Below, one piece after another: positions 45,054 through 54,873 of a DNA stretch of 64,000 nucleotides (position 1 is the stretch's first letter; the number at the start of each line of letters is the position of its first letter). Source of the DNA: Gammaproteobacteria bacterium (GTDB taxonomy: Bacteria; Pseudomonadota; Gammaproteobacteria; Enterobacterales; Alteromonadaceae); the NCBI GenBank assembly GCA_018825965.1, contig JAHKAA010000011.1:1-64000 (forward strand). The letters are read 5' to 3'. The notes beneath the pieces were generated by a model. It saw only the letters and a list, made by a program, of their open reading frames with translations, did not search any database and was not told where the DNA came from. The translations under genes and the position numbers were made by a program.

Positions 45054-48000
45054 TGCGGACTGTAAAACAGGCCTGGTTTTATTGCTTACACAAAATTTGG
45101 ATCTTCTTTGCTATCTTCGTGGTGTTGATGGCAACACTAGTCTCGGCTTTACGTTTTGGCCTGCCTTACGCCCCGGGTTATAAAACCGACATCGAACACT
45201 GGATCAAAGCAGAATACGGTACTGAAGTACGAATTGGCGCTTTGTCCGCAGGCTGGCAGGGCACTGGTCCGGCTTTGGTATTGCAGCAACTGCAAGTACT
45301 GGACAGCAATTTTCAGCCGCAATTAACCATAGAGGAAACCGGCATCCGGCTGGATTTCTGGCGATCATTACGCACTATGAAACTCAGCGCTGCTCATTTT
45401 GAACTGACAGGTTTAACCTACAGAGTGGATGCACAGCGTTGGTTAGATACTGGTGTAGCTACTCCTTCGGATAACCAGCCGTTATTTGATGCTCTGCAGG
45501 ATTTGTTTTTTAAGCAGCTGCAGCATTTTTCTGTACTCGACAGCCAACTGGTGTTTAACAACACAGAGGATGAAGACATACGGCTGGATATTAAAGCGCT
45601 GAACTGGCGAAACGAAGGTGAACGCCATCAGGGCTGGGGCGAATTGTCTGTCGCTGATGTTACTGCCAATACCTTGTCTTTTATTATCGATTTAACAGGC
45701 GAGCCGTCCAAAGCCAATGGTCAGTTGTATCTGGCCAGTCAGCAGCTGGATTTATTGCCCTGGTTCCAACAGTTACTGCCGCAAACCCGCAAGCTAAACA
45801 GCGCTAAACTCAACTTTGCCGCCTGGGGCGATATTAAAGCCGGTAAGTTGCAAAAAATTGATGTGGCTTTGTCGGACAACAATGTTGGCTGGTTAAAAGA
45901 TGGCGTCTGGAACAAAGTGGCCTTGTCTGATGGCTATTTACGCTGGTTGCCTATGGCCAAAGGCTGGAGTTTAAGTTCAAGCCCTATGACATTGAGTAAC
46001 AGCGATCAAAGCTGGCCTGGTTTGCAATTACAAATGAGTCAGAATGAACTGGGTTATCAGGCATCTCTGCAAAACCTGCAACTGGGCATAGCGAGGCCTT
46101 TGCTGGAGTTATTCTCTGATGGTTCTGAACAAGTGCAGTCGCTGTTGGCTTACCAACTGGACGGCAAGATAGACAGGCTGGATCTACTTACAGAAAACGA
46201 CCAGTGGTATTTGTCTGGGCAGTTTAATGAATTGTCTTCTGCGCCAGTTGCCGATGTGCCTGGAGTAAAAGGCTTTCACGGCAGTTTTGTGGCTTCGCCG
46301 CATTTTGGCTGGCTGGGCTTAAAAGCCAAAGAAGGCGCCTTGCAATGGGGCCAGGCTTTTAGCCGTGACTGGAACTACAAAGGTGCTGAATTAGAGCTGG
46401 CCTGGCGTAAACGTGCCGGCAACTGGCAAATTCTGGTGCCTTACCTGAGTTTATGGCAGGACGCTTTTAGTCTGGAAGCTGAACTGGTGCTGGAGCTGGA
46501 CGATAAACCCAGTATGGATTTGGTTGCAGAGCTGCATGGGGTGCCAGTGCAGAATGCGGAGCAGTTTTTCCCTAAGTTTTATATGCCTGAATCTGTCATT
46601 AATTACCTCAAACCTGCGTTGCTGTCTGGTGAGATAAGCTCAGGCAAAGTGCTGTGGTCCGGCGGTTTTTCCTCTTATCCTTATGCAGAAAAAGACGGTG
46701 TATTTCAGGCCTTGGCACAAGTCAACAATGCCGAGTTTTTATTTGATGAAAGCTGGCCAAGCATTACCGAGTTATCAGCAGAATTGTTGTTTGAAAATGC
46801 CTCTATGCTGATCAGCAGCAAATCGGGTTATCTGGTGGATGCTCCTGTGGAACAAGGTGTACAAGTGGCTATTCCGGATTTGTACAACGCCGACAACTTA
46901 ATTATTGATATTAAACAACAACTGCTGGCAGAGCAGGTAACTACCCTGATGCAGGCTTCACCTTTGCATGACTCAGTAGGCGAAACTCTGGCTTACTTAG
47001 GTGTCACAGGGCCGGTGAAAGGTGATGTGCGCCTGACCATAGGTTTGGAAGAGCCAGGAGTCGATGTAAAAGGGGCCATCGACTTTGAACGCAATGGCTT
47101 ATCTTTGTCTGCACCTGTTTTAGTGGGCGACAACCTGACTGGCCGTCTGGAGTTTCATAATGACAAACTGACCGCCGATGATTTACAGCTTTTTATCAGT
47201 AATATTCCGCTGCAGTTTGGCTTTCGTGGTGAACAACAGCAAGACAACTACAAAGTCTCTTTGTTAAGTCAGGGCTTACAAAACAGCCAGGAACTGTTGC
47301 TGAATTTAGCGCCACAACTGGTGCAGTTTATCAGCGGCCCTTTAAACTGGCAGTTTAAGCTCGACTTGCTGCTGGCCGGAGAAGGTTATACCTATCAGGC
47401 CGATTTAGCGCTGGATTTAACAGACACAGAATTAATCTTGCCTCTGCCGCTGGCGAAAAAACCGGGTCAGGCGGGTACTGTATTCTGGTCTTCCAGTGGC
47501 AGTCAGGACAACTCAGTGATAGCTCTGAGTTATCAGGACCTGGTGTTTTTTGATGCAAGTTATGCACATGCTCAGGGCCAGATAGGCCGTGCTCATTTAA
47601 GTTTAGGCGCCAAAGACAATGCAGCTTTTGCCGATGGTTTCACCATCAGTGCTCAACTGGATAAAACGGATTTTATGCCCTGGTTTGAGCTGGTTCATCA
47701 ACAAATCAACCAGCAATCCGCTGAAGCTGGCTTACTTCCGCCTTTAACCTCGGTCAAAGCCAGCATAAATACACTGACTCTGACAGAGGGCATTCAGTTT
47801 GATCAGGTGCAGCTGCAGATCAAACCAGAAGCTGATTATTGGCTGGCAGATGTAGCTGCTACTCAAACCAAAGGCCAGTTAAAGTTACAAAAAGACTTAA
47901 TGGCTCAGGGCATTGAGGCCAATCTGGAGTTTTTGAAATTATTCCCCTTTGACCCTCAGCAAGTTGAAGCTGAAGCTTTAGTGGCGGAAGAAGCCATGGC

Positions 48001-49027
48001 CAAACTGACGAAAGAGCAACAAATTGCCAAAGCTCTCTCTGAAGTAGTGAAACCTGAACCTATGCCATGGCTGGCCGATTTGCCGCCGTTAACACTGGAC
48101 TGTAAAAGTTGTGTATTTGGGCCTTTTGATTTAGGCCAGCTGAGTATGAAAACTGAATCTGACGGTGAGCGTTTAACGATCCACAGCTTTGAATCGCGCT
48201 ATAAAAATCATCTGTTAAGTATGAAAGGACAATGGCAAAAAGATGCAGAAGCTGGTGTTACCAGTTTATCTGCTAAATTAAGCAGCCCTGACTTTGGCCA
48301 GTTAATGAAAGACTATCATCTTAGCTCTGCTATAGCGGGCAGTCCGGCCGAAGTGCAGATAGAGAACTTAAGCTGGGCTGGTGGCCCCACTCAGTTTAAC
48401 TACGCGACTTTAGGTGGCAAGCTGAACTGGACCTTAGGGGAAGGTTCTTTGTCAGAAGTCAGCGACAAAGGCGCGCGCTTATTGTCTGTGTTCAGTTTGG
48501 GTTCCCTGGTACGTAAGCTGAAACTGGATTTCAGGGATATTTTCTCTAAAGGTTTTTTCTACACCGAAATGAGAGGCGATTTGCAGCTGGATAAAGGTGT
48601 GGTTCATACCAACAATACCCTGGTGGATGGGGCTGCAGGCAAAATTGAAATTCAGGGTTATGCTGATTTAGTCACACGTCAGTTGGATTATCAGATGGCA
48701 TTTTTGCCAAAAATTACCTCCAGTTTACCTGTGCTGGTGGCTTTGCTGCAGTTTAATCCGGCCACGGGTTTAGCGGCTTTGGCGCTGGATGAAATTGTCG
48801 AATCTGCTGAAGTAGTCTCCAAGGTGAACTTTGTGGTCACAGGCAATTTTGATCAACCCCAAGTGCTGGAAGTGGCGCGTCATACCACAGAAATTGAAGT
48901 GCCCCGTTCTGAGTTGTTAAAAGCTGAGCAGGAAAAACGTATTCGTTTGCAGCAGGAGCAGGAAGCAGAAAAAAATCCTGCCAAACCATCGGCCAGCAGA
49001 GCACGCAAGGAAAAAGCCAATGGCTGA
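45053..49027 (+). CDS. yhdP: YhdP-family AsmA-like envelope transport protein
   Basis: The 1324-residue protein has one N-terminal TM segment (about 15-34) and a long periplasmic beta-rich body. The DUF3971 and AsmA-type C-terminal region (TLVDGAAGKIEIQGYADL, YQMAFLPKITSSLPVLVALL) close it, with a charged tail. YhdP-like proteins form bridges that carry phospholipids to the outer membrane. The GTG start overlaps the rng stop, and the stop overlaps the nitrilase gene start. Same neighbours as in E. coli. Confidence 0.93.
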   Translation: MRTVKQAWFYCLHKIWIFFAIFVVLMATLVSALRFGLPYAPGYKTDIEHWIKAEYGTEVRIGALSAGWQGTGPALVLQQLQVLDSNFQPQLTIEETGIRLDFWRSLRTMKLSAAHFELTGLTYRVDAQRWLDTGVATPSDNQPLFDALQDLFFKQLQHFSVLDSQLVFNNTEDEDIRLDIKALNWRNEGERHQGWGELSVADVTANTLSFIIDLTGEPSKANGQLYLASQQLDLLPWFQQLLPQTRKLNSAKLNFAAWGDIKAGKLQKIDVALSDNNVGWLKDGVWNKVALSDGYLRWLPMAKGWSLSSSPMTLSNSDQSWPGLQLQMSQNELGYQASLQNLQLGIARPLLELFSDGSEQVQSLLAYQLDGKIDRLDLLTENDQWYLSGQFNELSSAPVADVPGVKGFHGSFVASPHFGWLGLKAKEGALQWGQAFSRDWNYKGAELELAWRKRAGNWQILVPYLSLWQDAFSLEAELVLELDDKPSMDLVAELHGVPVQNAEQFFPKFYMPESVINYLKPALLSGEISSGKVLWSGGFSSYPYAEKDGVFQALAQVNNAEFLFDESWPSITELSAELLFENASMLISSKSGYLVDAPVEQGVQVAIPDLYNADNLIIDIKQQLLAEQVTTLMQASPLHDSVGETLAYLGVTGPVKGDVRLTIGLEEPGVDVKGAIDFERNGLSLSAPVLVGDNLTGRLEFHNDKLTADDLQLFISNIPLQFGFRGEQQQDNYKVSLLSQGLQNSQELLLNLAPQLVQFISGPLNWQFKLDLLLAGEGYTYQADLALDLTDTELILPLPLAKKPGQAGTVFWSSSGSQDNSVIALSYQDLVFFDASYAHAQGQIGRAHLSLGAKDNAAFADGFTISAQLDKTDFMPWFELVHQQINQQSAEAGLLPPLTSVKASINTLTLTEGIQFDQVQLQIKPEADYWLADVAATQTKGQLKLQKDLMAQGIEANLEFLKLFPFDPQQVEAEALVAEEAMAKLTKEQQIAKALSEVVKPEPMPWLADLPPLTLDCKSCVFGPFDLGQLSMKTESDGERLTIHSFESRYKNHLLSMKGQWQKDAEAGVTSLSAKLSSPDFGQLMKDYHLSSAIAGSPAEVQIENLSWAGGPTQFNYATLGGKLNWTLGEGSLSEVSDKGARLLSVFSLGSLVRKLKLDFRDIFSKGFFYTEMRGDLQLDKGVVHTNNTLVDGAAGKIEIQGYADLVTRQLDYQMAFLPKITSSLPVLVALLQFNPATGLAALALDEIVESAEVVSKVNFVVTGNFDQPQVLEVARHTTEIEVPRSELLKAEQEKRIRLQQEQEAEKNPAKPSASRARKEKANG

Positions 49028-49862
49028 GTTCTGGCGTTTGTCTGCTGTGCAGTTGACCAGTGGCCCTGACCCTGCTGTTAATCTGGCTAAAGTAGATCAG
49101 CTGCTGGCGCAGTTGCCTAAAGCGGAGCGACACCTGGCTGTATTACCTGAAGGAGTGGCAGTATTTGCCGGTCCTGAAGGGTTAAATCTGCAATTGGCTG
49201 AAGCTTTAGGGGCTGGCCCGTTACAAACAGCTTATGCCGCTTTAGCGAAAAAACATCAGTTGTATTTATTGGTGGGCACTTTACCTACACAAACTGTTGA
49301 TCCAACACGTTTCGCCGCCAGTAGTCTGTTGTATAGTCCTGCTGGTGAATTAATTGGTGATTATCAGAAAATCCATTTATTTGATGCCTTAGTCAACGAT
49401 AGCAGTAAGCAGTATCTGGAATCTGCCACTACTATGCCGGGTGAGCAATTAAGTCTGGTACAGCTTGATAAGCTAAAACTTGGCATGCTGATTTGTTACG
49501 ATATGCGTTTTCCGGGGTTAAGCCAGGCTCTGGCAGCTCAGGGCATGAATGTGCTGGCTGCTCCTTCGGCTTTTACTACAGTGACAGGGGAGGCGCATTG
49601 GCATACCTTGTTAAGAGCCAGGGCTATAGAAACTCAGAGTTTTGTCGTAGCGCCTGCTCAGGTGGGCACTCATAGTAATGGCCGTCAAACCTATGGCCAT
49701 AGTTTAATTATCGACCCATGGGGCCGCATTCTGGCCGAAGCCGATGGCAGCAACGAAATGGTGCTGAGTGTCGAAACAGATTTAGATCTTTGCCAGCAGC
49801 TGGCAGAGAAAATGCCGGTAAGGCACCACAACAGATTTCAAAGTGAGTTAAAGCATGAGTAA
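49020..49862 (+). CDS. carbon-nitrogen hydrolase (omega-amidase/Nit-like)
   Basis: The 280-residue nitrilase-superfamily enzyme has the Glu-Lys-Cys triad: Glu in LPEGVAVF, Lys in YQKIHLFD, Cys in [12 protein letters not shown]. It resembles NIT1/omega-amidase proteins that hydrolyse deaminated glutathione or alpha-keto amides as metabolite repair; the exact substrate is not shown by sequence. It overlaps both yhdP and tldD by 8 bp, so it is in one operon with them. Confidence 0.88.
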   Translation: MAEFWRLSAVQLTSGPDPAVNLAKVDQLLAQLPKAERHLAVLPEGVAVFAGPEGLNLQLAEALGAGPLQTAYAALAKKHQLYLLVGTLPTQTVDPTRFAASSLLYSPAGELIGDYQKIHLFDALVNDSSKQYLESATTMPGEQLSLVQLDKLKLGMLICYDMRFPGLSQALAAQGMNVLAAPSAFTTVTGEAHWHTLLRARAIETQSFVVAPAQVGTHSNGRQTYGHSLIIDPWGRILAEADGSNEMVLSVETDLDLCQQLAEKMPVRHHNRFQSELKHE

Positions 49863-51294
49863 TGTCGAACACAACCTGTTAAGCGCCAGTGACTTAAGCG
49901 CCAGTGATTTACAGCAAAGCCTTGGCTTTTTATTTGCACACAAGCTGGATTATGCCGATCTGTATTTTCAATCCAGCGTGCATGAATCCTGGGGCCTGGA
50001 AGATGGTTTAGTCAAAGACGGCTCTTTTAATATCGAACGTGGTGTAGGTGTTCGCGCTATCAGCGGTGAAAAAACCGGTTTTGCTTATGCTGATTCGATC
50101 TCCGCCACTGCCTTAAAACAGGCCGCTGAAGCGGCCCGTGGTATAGCAGCTGTAGGCAAACAAGGTTCGGTACAGGTATTTAAACAACAAACTCAACCAC
50201 AAATTTATTTGCCTTGTGAGCCACTGCAAAGTTTAGATAACACCGCTAAAGTTGAGCTGCTTAAGCAGATGGAAGTTTATATCCGCAGCCTCGATAGCCG
50301 TGCTGAGCAAGTGGCTGTTAGCTTATCCGGTGTGTACGAAGAAGTGCTGGTGGCTGCATCAGACGGCACTTTTGCGACAGATATCCGTCCTCTGGTGCGG
50401 TTAAACTGTTCAGTGCTGCTGCAGCACAATGGCCGCCGTGAACGCGGTGGTAGTGGTGGTGGTGCCCGTACTGACTATCAGTATTTCTTTGAAGACGTCA
50501 ATGGCTCACCCCGCTGGCAGGGTTATGCCCGTGAAGCTGTGCGTATGGCTCAGGTGAATTTAACTGCGGTGGACGCACCTGCCGGCACTATGCCTGTGGT
50601 CCTGGGCTCGGGCTGGCCTGGCGTGTTATTACACGAAGCTGTAGGTCATGGTCTGGAAGGCGACTTTAACCGCAAAGGCTCCTCTACTTTTGCCGGTCGG
50701 GTTGGCGAGCAAGTCGCGTCAAAACACTGCACTATTGTTGATGACGGTACTCTGGCCCATCGCCGTGGTTCGCTGAATATCGACGACGAGGGCACAGCCA
50801 GTCAATACAACGTATTGATCGAAAACGGTATTCTCAAAGGTTATATTCAGGACAAACACAATGCGATGCTGATGAATGTGGCCCCAACAGGCAACGGTCG
50901 TCGTGAGTCTTTTGCTCATTTGCCTATGCCCCGCATGACCAATACCTACATGCTGGCTGGTGACTATGACCCGCAGGAAATTATCGGCAGCGTGAAAAAA
51001 GGTATTTATGCCCCGAATTTTGGTGGTGGCCAGGTGGATATCACCTCAGGAAAATTTGTGTTTTCTGCTTCTGAAGCTTATCTGATTGAAGATGGCAAAA
51101 TTACCACACCAATTAAAGGCGCAACCCTGATTGGCAATGGCCCTGAAGCTATGCAGCAGGTGTCTATGGTAGGTAACGATTTAGCGCTGGATGCCGGTGT
51201 TGGGGTTTGTGGTAAACAAGGTCAAAGCCTGCCTGTAGGTGTAGGTCAGCCGACATTAAAACTGGATGCCATGACGGTAGGTGGTACAGCGTAA
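49855..51294 (+). CDS. tldD: metalloprotease TldD
   Basis: The 479-residue TldD has the zinc motif [11 protein letters not shown] and the third ligand region downstream. TldD and TldE (encoded here at 53473) form a heteromer that cleaves unfolded peptides and matures peptide natural products such as microcin B17. It has the classical [18 protein letters not shown] N-terminus. A small TGCCGT/ACGGCA hairpin follows at 51327-51341. Confidence 0.95.
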   Translation: MSNVEHNLLSASDLSASDLQQSLGFLFAHKLDYADLYFQSSVHESWGLEDGLVKDGSFNIERGVGVRAISGEKTGFAYADSISATALKQAAEAARGIAAVGKQGSVQVFKQQTQPQIYLPCEPLQSLDNTAKVELLKQMEVYIRSLDSRAEQVAVSLSGVYEEVLVAASDGTFATDIRPLVRLNCSVLLQHNGRRERGGSGGGARTDYQYFFEDVNGSPRWQGYAREAVRMAQVNLTAVDAPAGTMPVVLGSGWPGVLLHEAVGHGLEGDFNRKGSSTFAGRVGEQVASKHCTIVDDGTLAHRRGSLNIDDEGTASQYNVLIENGILKGYIQDKHNAMLMNVAPTGNGRRESFAHLPMPRMTNTYMLAGDYDPQEIIGSVKKGIYAPNFGGGQVDITSGKFVFSASEAYLIEDGKITTPIKGATLIGNGPEAMQQVSMVGNDLALDAGVGVCGKQGQSLPVGVGQPTLKLDAMTVGGTA

Positions 51295-51388
51295 GCCGGT
51301 TCAGAACGAAAAACACTAGGACTTTGTGCCGTTTTACGGCAAGATCCAGTCCATTAAAATTAAGTGCTGACTGAGAATTTCGCCTGTT

Positions 51389-52732
51389 ATGTTGCAAACT
51401 TTGTTAAACAGACGTCGTCTGGCTAAATTGCCAAAAACAGATCTGGTGGCTGAAACCGTTTCTGTGTTGTGGTCGGCCGCACAATACAAAAGCACAGTGC
51501 TGGATCTGATCCAGCGCGCTCAGCATCGTATTGTGATCACTGCTTTGTATCTGCAGGCTGATGAAGCAGGTGAACAAATTCTGCGGGCTTTATTTGCGGC
51601 TAAACAGCAAAAACCACAATTGCAGGTGACAGTCTATGTTGATTTTCACCGTGCCCGCCGTGGCCTTATTGGTCAGGAAGGTGCAAGAACCAACAACGAT
51701 TTTTATCGTGAAATTGCCAAAGACTACGAACACCCTATTCAAATCATAGGTGTGCCGGTTAAAAAGCGTGAACTTTTTGGTGTTCTGCATTTAAAGGGTT
51801 TTGTTTTTGATCAAACCCTGTTGTACAGCGGTGCTTCACTGAATAATGTTTATCTGGCCGAGCAAAACCGCTACCGTGCTGACCGCTATTTAGTACTGCA
51901 AAATAAGGTGATGACAGATGCCATAGTGCAGGCGCATCAGCAGTTGTTTGGTGATGAAGAACAAACGCCAGAATTGTTGGATGACGAGGCTTATGTCAGT
52001 CTGGCCGTCAAACGTCAGTCACGTTTATGGTTAAAACACGCCAAAGCCACCCGTTATCAATATGCAGATAAAAACGACTCTGCGTTACGTGCTTCACTGC
52101 TGATAGGCTTAGGCCGTCGTAACAACGAGCTGAACAGTACAGTGTTGGCTTTGCTTGCTGTAGCTCAGCAGGATGTACTGATTTATACCCCTTACTTTAA
52201 TCCCCCCATAGCTTTAGCCCGCGCTTTGCGTAAGTGTTTAAAACGGGGTGTGCCTGTGACTATAGTGGTGGGTGATAAAACCGCCAACGACTTTTATATT
52301 CCGCCAGGGCAGCGTTTTAGCAAAATTGGTGGCTTGCCTTATTTCTACGAAACTATTTTACGCAAGTTTGTAAGGGCAAATCAGAAGTTTATCGACTCAG
52401 GTTTGCTGCATGTCAAACTGTGGAAACACGAAGACAACAGCTATCACCTTAAAGGCTTAAGTGTGGATGGCGTCAAGCACCTGTTTACCGGTCATAACCT
52501 GAACCCACGGGCTTTTGCTCTCGATTTTGAAAACGGCATTTATGTCGAAGACGATTTGCAGCAGTTGAAAAATTTGCTGGAGCAGGAAAAGCAGGTGATC
52601 ACAGCTCATAGCAGTGAAATTGTGCATTATTCAGAAATTGAAACCCTGCGGGATTATCCGGAAGTAGTGCAAAAATTATTAGGCCAGTTACGGCGTGTAG
52701 GTGCGGATTTAGTGGTGAAACGCCTGATATAA
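51389..52732 (+). CDS. pssA: phosphatidylserine synthase PssA
   Basis: The 447-residue phospholipase D-superfamily enzyme makes phosphatidylserine from CDP-diacylglycerol and serine. Two HKD-type motifs are seen: HLKGFVFDQTLLYSGASLNNVY and HLKGLSVDGVKHLFTGHNLNPRA. Size and pattern are those of E. coli PssA (451 residues; GDKTANDFYIP is identical), which is bound to membrane by charge. It is 94 bp after tldD and ends at a shared terminator. Confidence 0.93.
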   Translation: MLQTLLNRRRLAKLPKTDLVAETVSVLWSAAQYKSTVLDLIQRAQHRIVITALYLQADEAGEQILRALFAAKQQKPQLQVTVYVDFHRARRGLIGQEGARTNNDFYREIAKDYEHPIQIIGVPVKKRELFGVLHLKGFVFDQTLLYSGASLNNVYLAEQNRYRADRYLVLQNKVMTDAIVQAHQQLFGDEEQTPELLDDEAYVSLAVKRQSRLWLKHAKATRYQYADKNDSALRASLLIGLGRRNNELNSTVLALLAVAQQDVLIYTPYFNPPIALARALRKCLKRGVPVTIVVGDKTANDFYIPPGQRFSKIGGLPYFYETILRKFVRANQKFIDSGLLHVKLWKHEDNSYHLKGLSVDGVKHLFTGHNLNPRAFALDFENGIYVEDDLQQLKNLLEQEKQVITAHSSEIVHYSEIETLRDYPEVVQKLLGQLRRVGADLVVKRLI

Positions 52733-52760
52733 AAATGGGGTCAAATCTGACCCCATTTTT
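52731..52760. terminator. bidirectional terminator between pssA and yjgA
   Basis: AAAAATGGGGTCA (52731-52743), loop AATC, and its exact complement (52748-52760) form a 13-bp stem with A and T runs. It serves the convergent pssA and yjgA genes. The GGGTCA/TGACCC core recalls the palindrome at 9691-9732. Confidence 0.85.
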
Positions 52761-53287
52761 TAGTCTTCTAAAATAAATGGCTTGATCAGCTGGAACAGTT
52801 CGCGGAAAGCCTTAGGTGGCAGGTCCTTTTCCTGTTCTCTTTGTGCATTACGAATCAGTGCACGTAACTGCTGTACATCCACTTCCGGGAAAGCCGCAAC
52901 AAATTCAGTTAATGCATCCGGATTGGCAATCAGTTTATCGCGCCAGGTTTCCACTAAATGGAATTTACGGGTCGCCGCCTGATTGGTGTTTCTAAGCACA
53001 GCTAAAGCACGTTCAATTGGCTCCAGATCACGGGTACGCATTAAACGACCAATAAACTGAATATGACGACGCAGCGCTTCGTGTTTTTTCGACAGCTTAT
53101 CAGCCAAAGCTAAAGCGTCTTTTAATTCATCATCTAAATCTAACTTAGCACGGGCTGCAGGGCTTAACGCTACCAGGTCTTCCCCCAGTTTCTGCAACGC
53201 TGTCATTTCTTTTTTGACTTGTGTTTTACTTTTACCATGCTCAACATCCCAGTCGTCGCCATGGGTAAAGTCGGTCATATCGGCCAT
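52760..53287 (-). CDS. yjgA: ribosome-associated protein YjgA (DarP)
   Basis: The 175-residue helical DUF615 protein matches YjgA/DarP (SKTQVKKEMTALQKLGEDLVALS, RHIQFIGRLMRT, AFRELFQLIKPFI). In E. coli it binds the 50S subunit late in assembly. It is monocistronic on minus and divergent from pmbA, the same arrangement as yjgA-pmbA in E. coli. Confidence 0.93.
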   Translation of the reverse strand: MADMTDFTHGDDWDVEHGKSKTQVKKEMTALQKLGEDLVALSPAARAKLDLDDELKDALALADKLSKKHEALRRHIQFIGRLMRTRDLEPIERALAVLRNTNQAATRKFHLVETWRDKLIANPDALTEFVAAFPEVDVQQLRALIRNAQREQEKDLPPKAFRELFQLIKPFILED

Positions 53288-53369
53288 AGAGTTCTCTTAC
53301 CATCTTGTTTAATGTGCATAGTATACCCGATAGCCTGCGCTCTGTCGTGTTTCGGATTGGCGGCTAGAC

Positions 53370-53390
53370 GGGCGACCATAAAGGTCGCCC
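53370..53390. repeat. GGGCGACC palindromic repeat
   Basis: GGGCGACC-ATAAA-GGTCGCCC is a perfect 8-bp stem in the 185-bp gap between yjgA and pmbA, followed by CCTACG. It looks like a dispersed GC-rich palindromic element, related in sequence to those at 15176 and 40332. It is upstream of pmbA, so it is not a terminator of either gene. Confidence 0.5.
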
Positions 53391-53472
53391 CTACGTCCAT
53401 ATTTTTTAGATCTATGGTAAGCTGCGGCTACATTCTGGCAGTTAAAACAGAACAACTCTGACAGGTAAAGCA

Positions 53473-54819
53473 ATGAGTCAAACCGAAGTTACAATCTGGC
53501 AAGAAATCGCCGAAGTAAAAGATGCAGTCAGCCAGGTGCTGGCGCATGCAAAACAATTAGGGGCCAGCAGCGCCGAAGCATCTATGAACCGCACCCGTGG
53601 TTTAAGTGTGGAAACCCGTCACGGTGAAGTAGAAACCGTGGAGTTTAATCAGGACGGTGGTTTAGGTATCAGCATTTATGTTGGTCAGCGTAAAGGGTCT
53701 GCTTCTACTGCTGATTTAAGCCCTGCCGCATTAAAACGCACTGTCGAAGCTGCTATTGATATAGCCCGTTATACCTCTGAAGATCCACATGCGGGTTTAG
53801 CCGACGCTTCCTGGCTGGAATTATCGCCACCGGATCTGGATTTATTCCACCCGGCTTCTGTCTCTACAGAACAAGCTATTGAATGGTGTAAAGCCTCAGA
53901 AGAAGCAGCTTTTGCTTATGATGCCCGTATCACTAACTCTGAAGGCGCATCCTTTTCCTCACATCAGGGCTTAAAAGTCTATGGCAACAGCCATGGTCAA
54001 CTGGTCGGTTACCCAAGTAGCCGCCACAGTTTAAGCTGTGTGGTGATTGGCGAAGACGGCGACGATATGCAGCGCGATTACAGCTACACAGTAGCCCGTG
54101 AATTAGGTGCTTTGCTCGACCCGGCTCAGATTGGTCGTGAAGCTGCTTTGGAAACTGTGCAACGTTTAAATGGCCGTAAACTCGGCACGCAAAAAGTGCC
54201 GGTGATTTTCCGTGCTGATATTGCCAGCAGTATTTTTGGTCATCTGGTGTCTGCGATCAGTGGAGGCAGTATTTACCGTAAATCCAGTTTCCTTCTGGAT
54301 AAAGTCGGCCAGCCGGTGATGTCCGACAAAGTCACAATTCTTGAGCGCCCGCATTTAAAACAAGCTTTAGCCTCCAGTCCTTTTGATGGCGAAGGTGTGA
54401 AAACCCGCGATTTAACAGTGCTGGATAAAGGCGTATTAAATACCTACCTGACCACCAGCTATTCAGGCCGCAAGTTAGGTTTGCCAAGTACGGGTCATGC
54501 CGGTGGTATTCATAACTGGTTAGTGCAACATGGTGATGCTGATTTAGCTCAGTTGTGTCGTGATATGGGCACTGGCTTGTTAGTGACAGAACTGATGGGG
54601 CAGGGCGTCAATACAGTCACAGGTGACTACTCCCGTGGTGCAGCTGGATTCTGGATTGAAAACGGTCAGATCCAGTTCCCTGTGTCCGAAATCACCATAG
54701 CCGGCACTTTGCAGCAAATGTTTATGGATATTCAGGCCATAGGCAAAGACGTGGACCCTCGTGGTGGCGTGCTGACAGGTTCAGTATTGATAGGTCAGAT
54801 GCAAATCGCTGGTCATTAA
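53473..54819 (+). CDS. pmbA: metalloprotease subunit PmbA/TldE
   Basis: The 448-residue TldE/PmbA lacks the HExxxH zinc motif present in TldD, as expected for the non-metal partner. The C-terminal RGAAGFWIENGQIQFPVSEITIAG is typical. It works with TldD (49855-51294), encoded 2.2 kb upstream. Ribosome binding element ACAGG lies upstream of the ATG. It ends at a strong shared terminator. Confidence 0.95.
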   Translation: MSQTEVTIWQEIAEVKDAVSQVLAHAKQLGASSAEASMNRTRGLSVETRHGEVETVEFNQDGGLGISIYVGQRKGSASTADLSPAALKRTVEAAIDIARYTSEDPHAGLADASWLELSPPDLDLFHPASVSTEQAIEWCKASEEAAFAYDARITNSEGASFSSHQGLKVYGNSHGQLVGYPSSRHSLSCVVIGEDGDDMQRDYSYTVARELGALLDPAQIGREAALETVQRLNGRKLGTQKVPVIFRADIASSIFGHLVSAISGGSIYRKSSFLLDKVGQPVMSDKVTILERPHLKQALASSPFDGEGVKTRDLTVLDKGVLNTYLTTSYSGRKLGLPSTGHAGGIHNWLVQHGDADLAQLCRDMGTGLLVTELMGQGVNTVTGDYSRGAAGFWIENGQIQFPVSEITIAGTLQQMFMDIQAIGKDVDPRGGVLTGSVLIGQMQIAGH

Positions 54820-54823
54820 AAAT

Positions 54824-54868
54824 AAAAAGGGTGGCTCACCTTGTTAGCAAGGTGAGCCACCCTTTTTT
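54824..54868. terminator. strong bidirectional terminator between pmbA and dcp
   Basis: A perfect 20-bp inverted repeat, AAAAAGGGTGGCTCACCTTG with loop TTAG, has A and T runs on both ends. It lies between the convergent pmbA and M3 peptidase genes. Confidence 0.93.
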
Positions 54869-54873
54869 AGTTG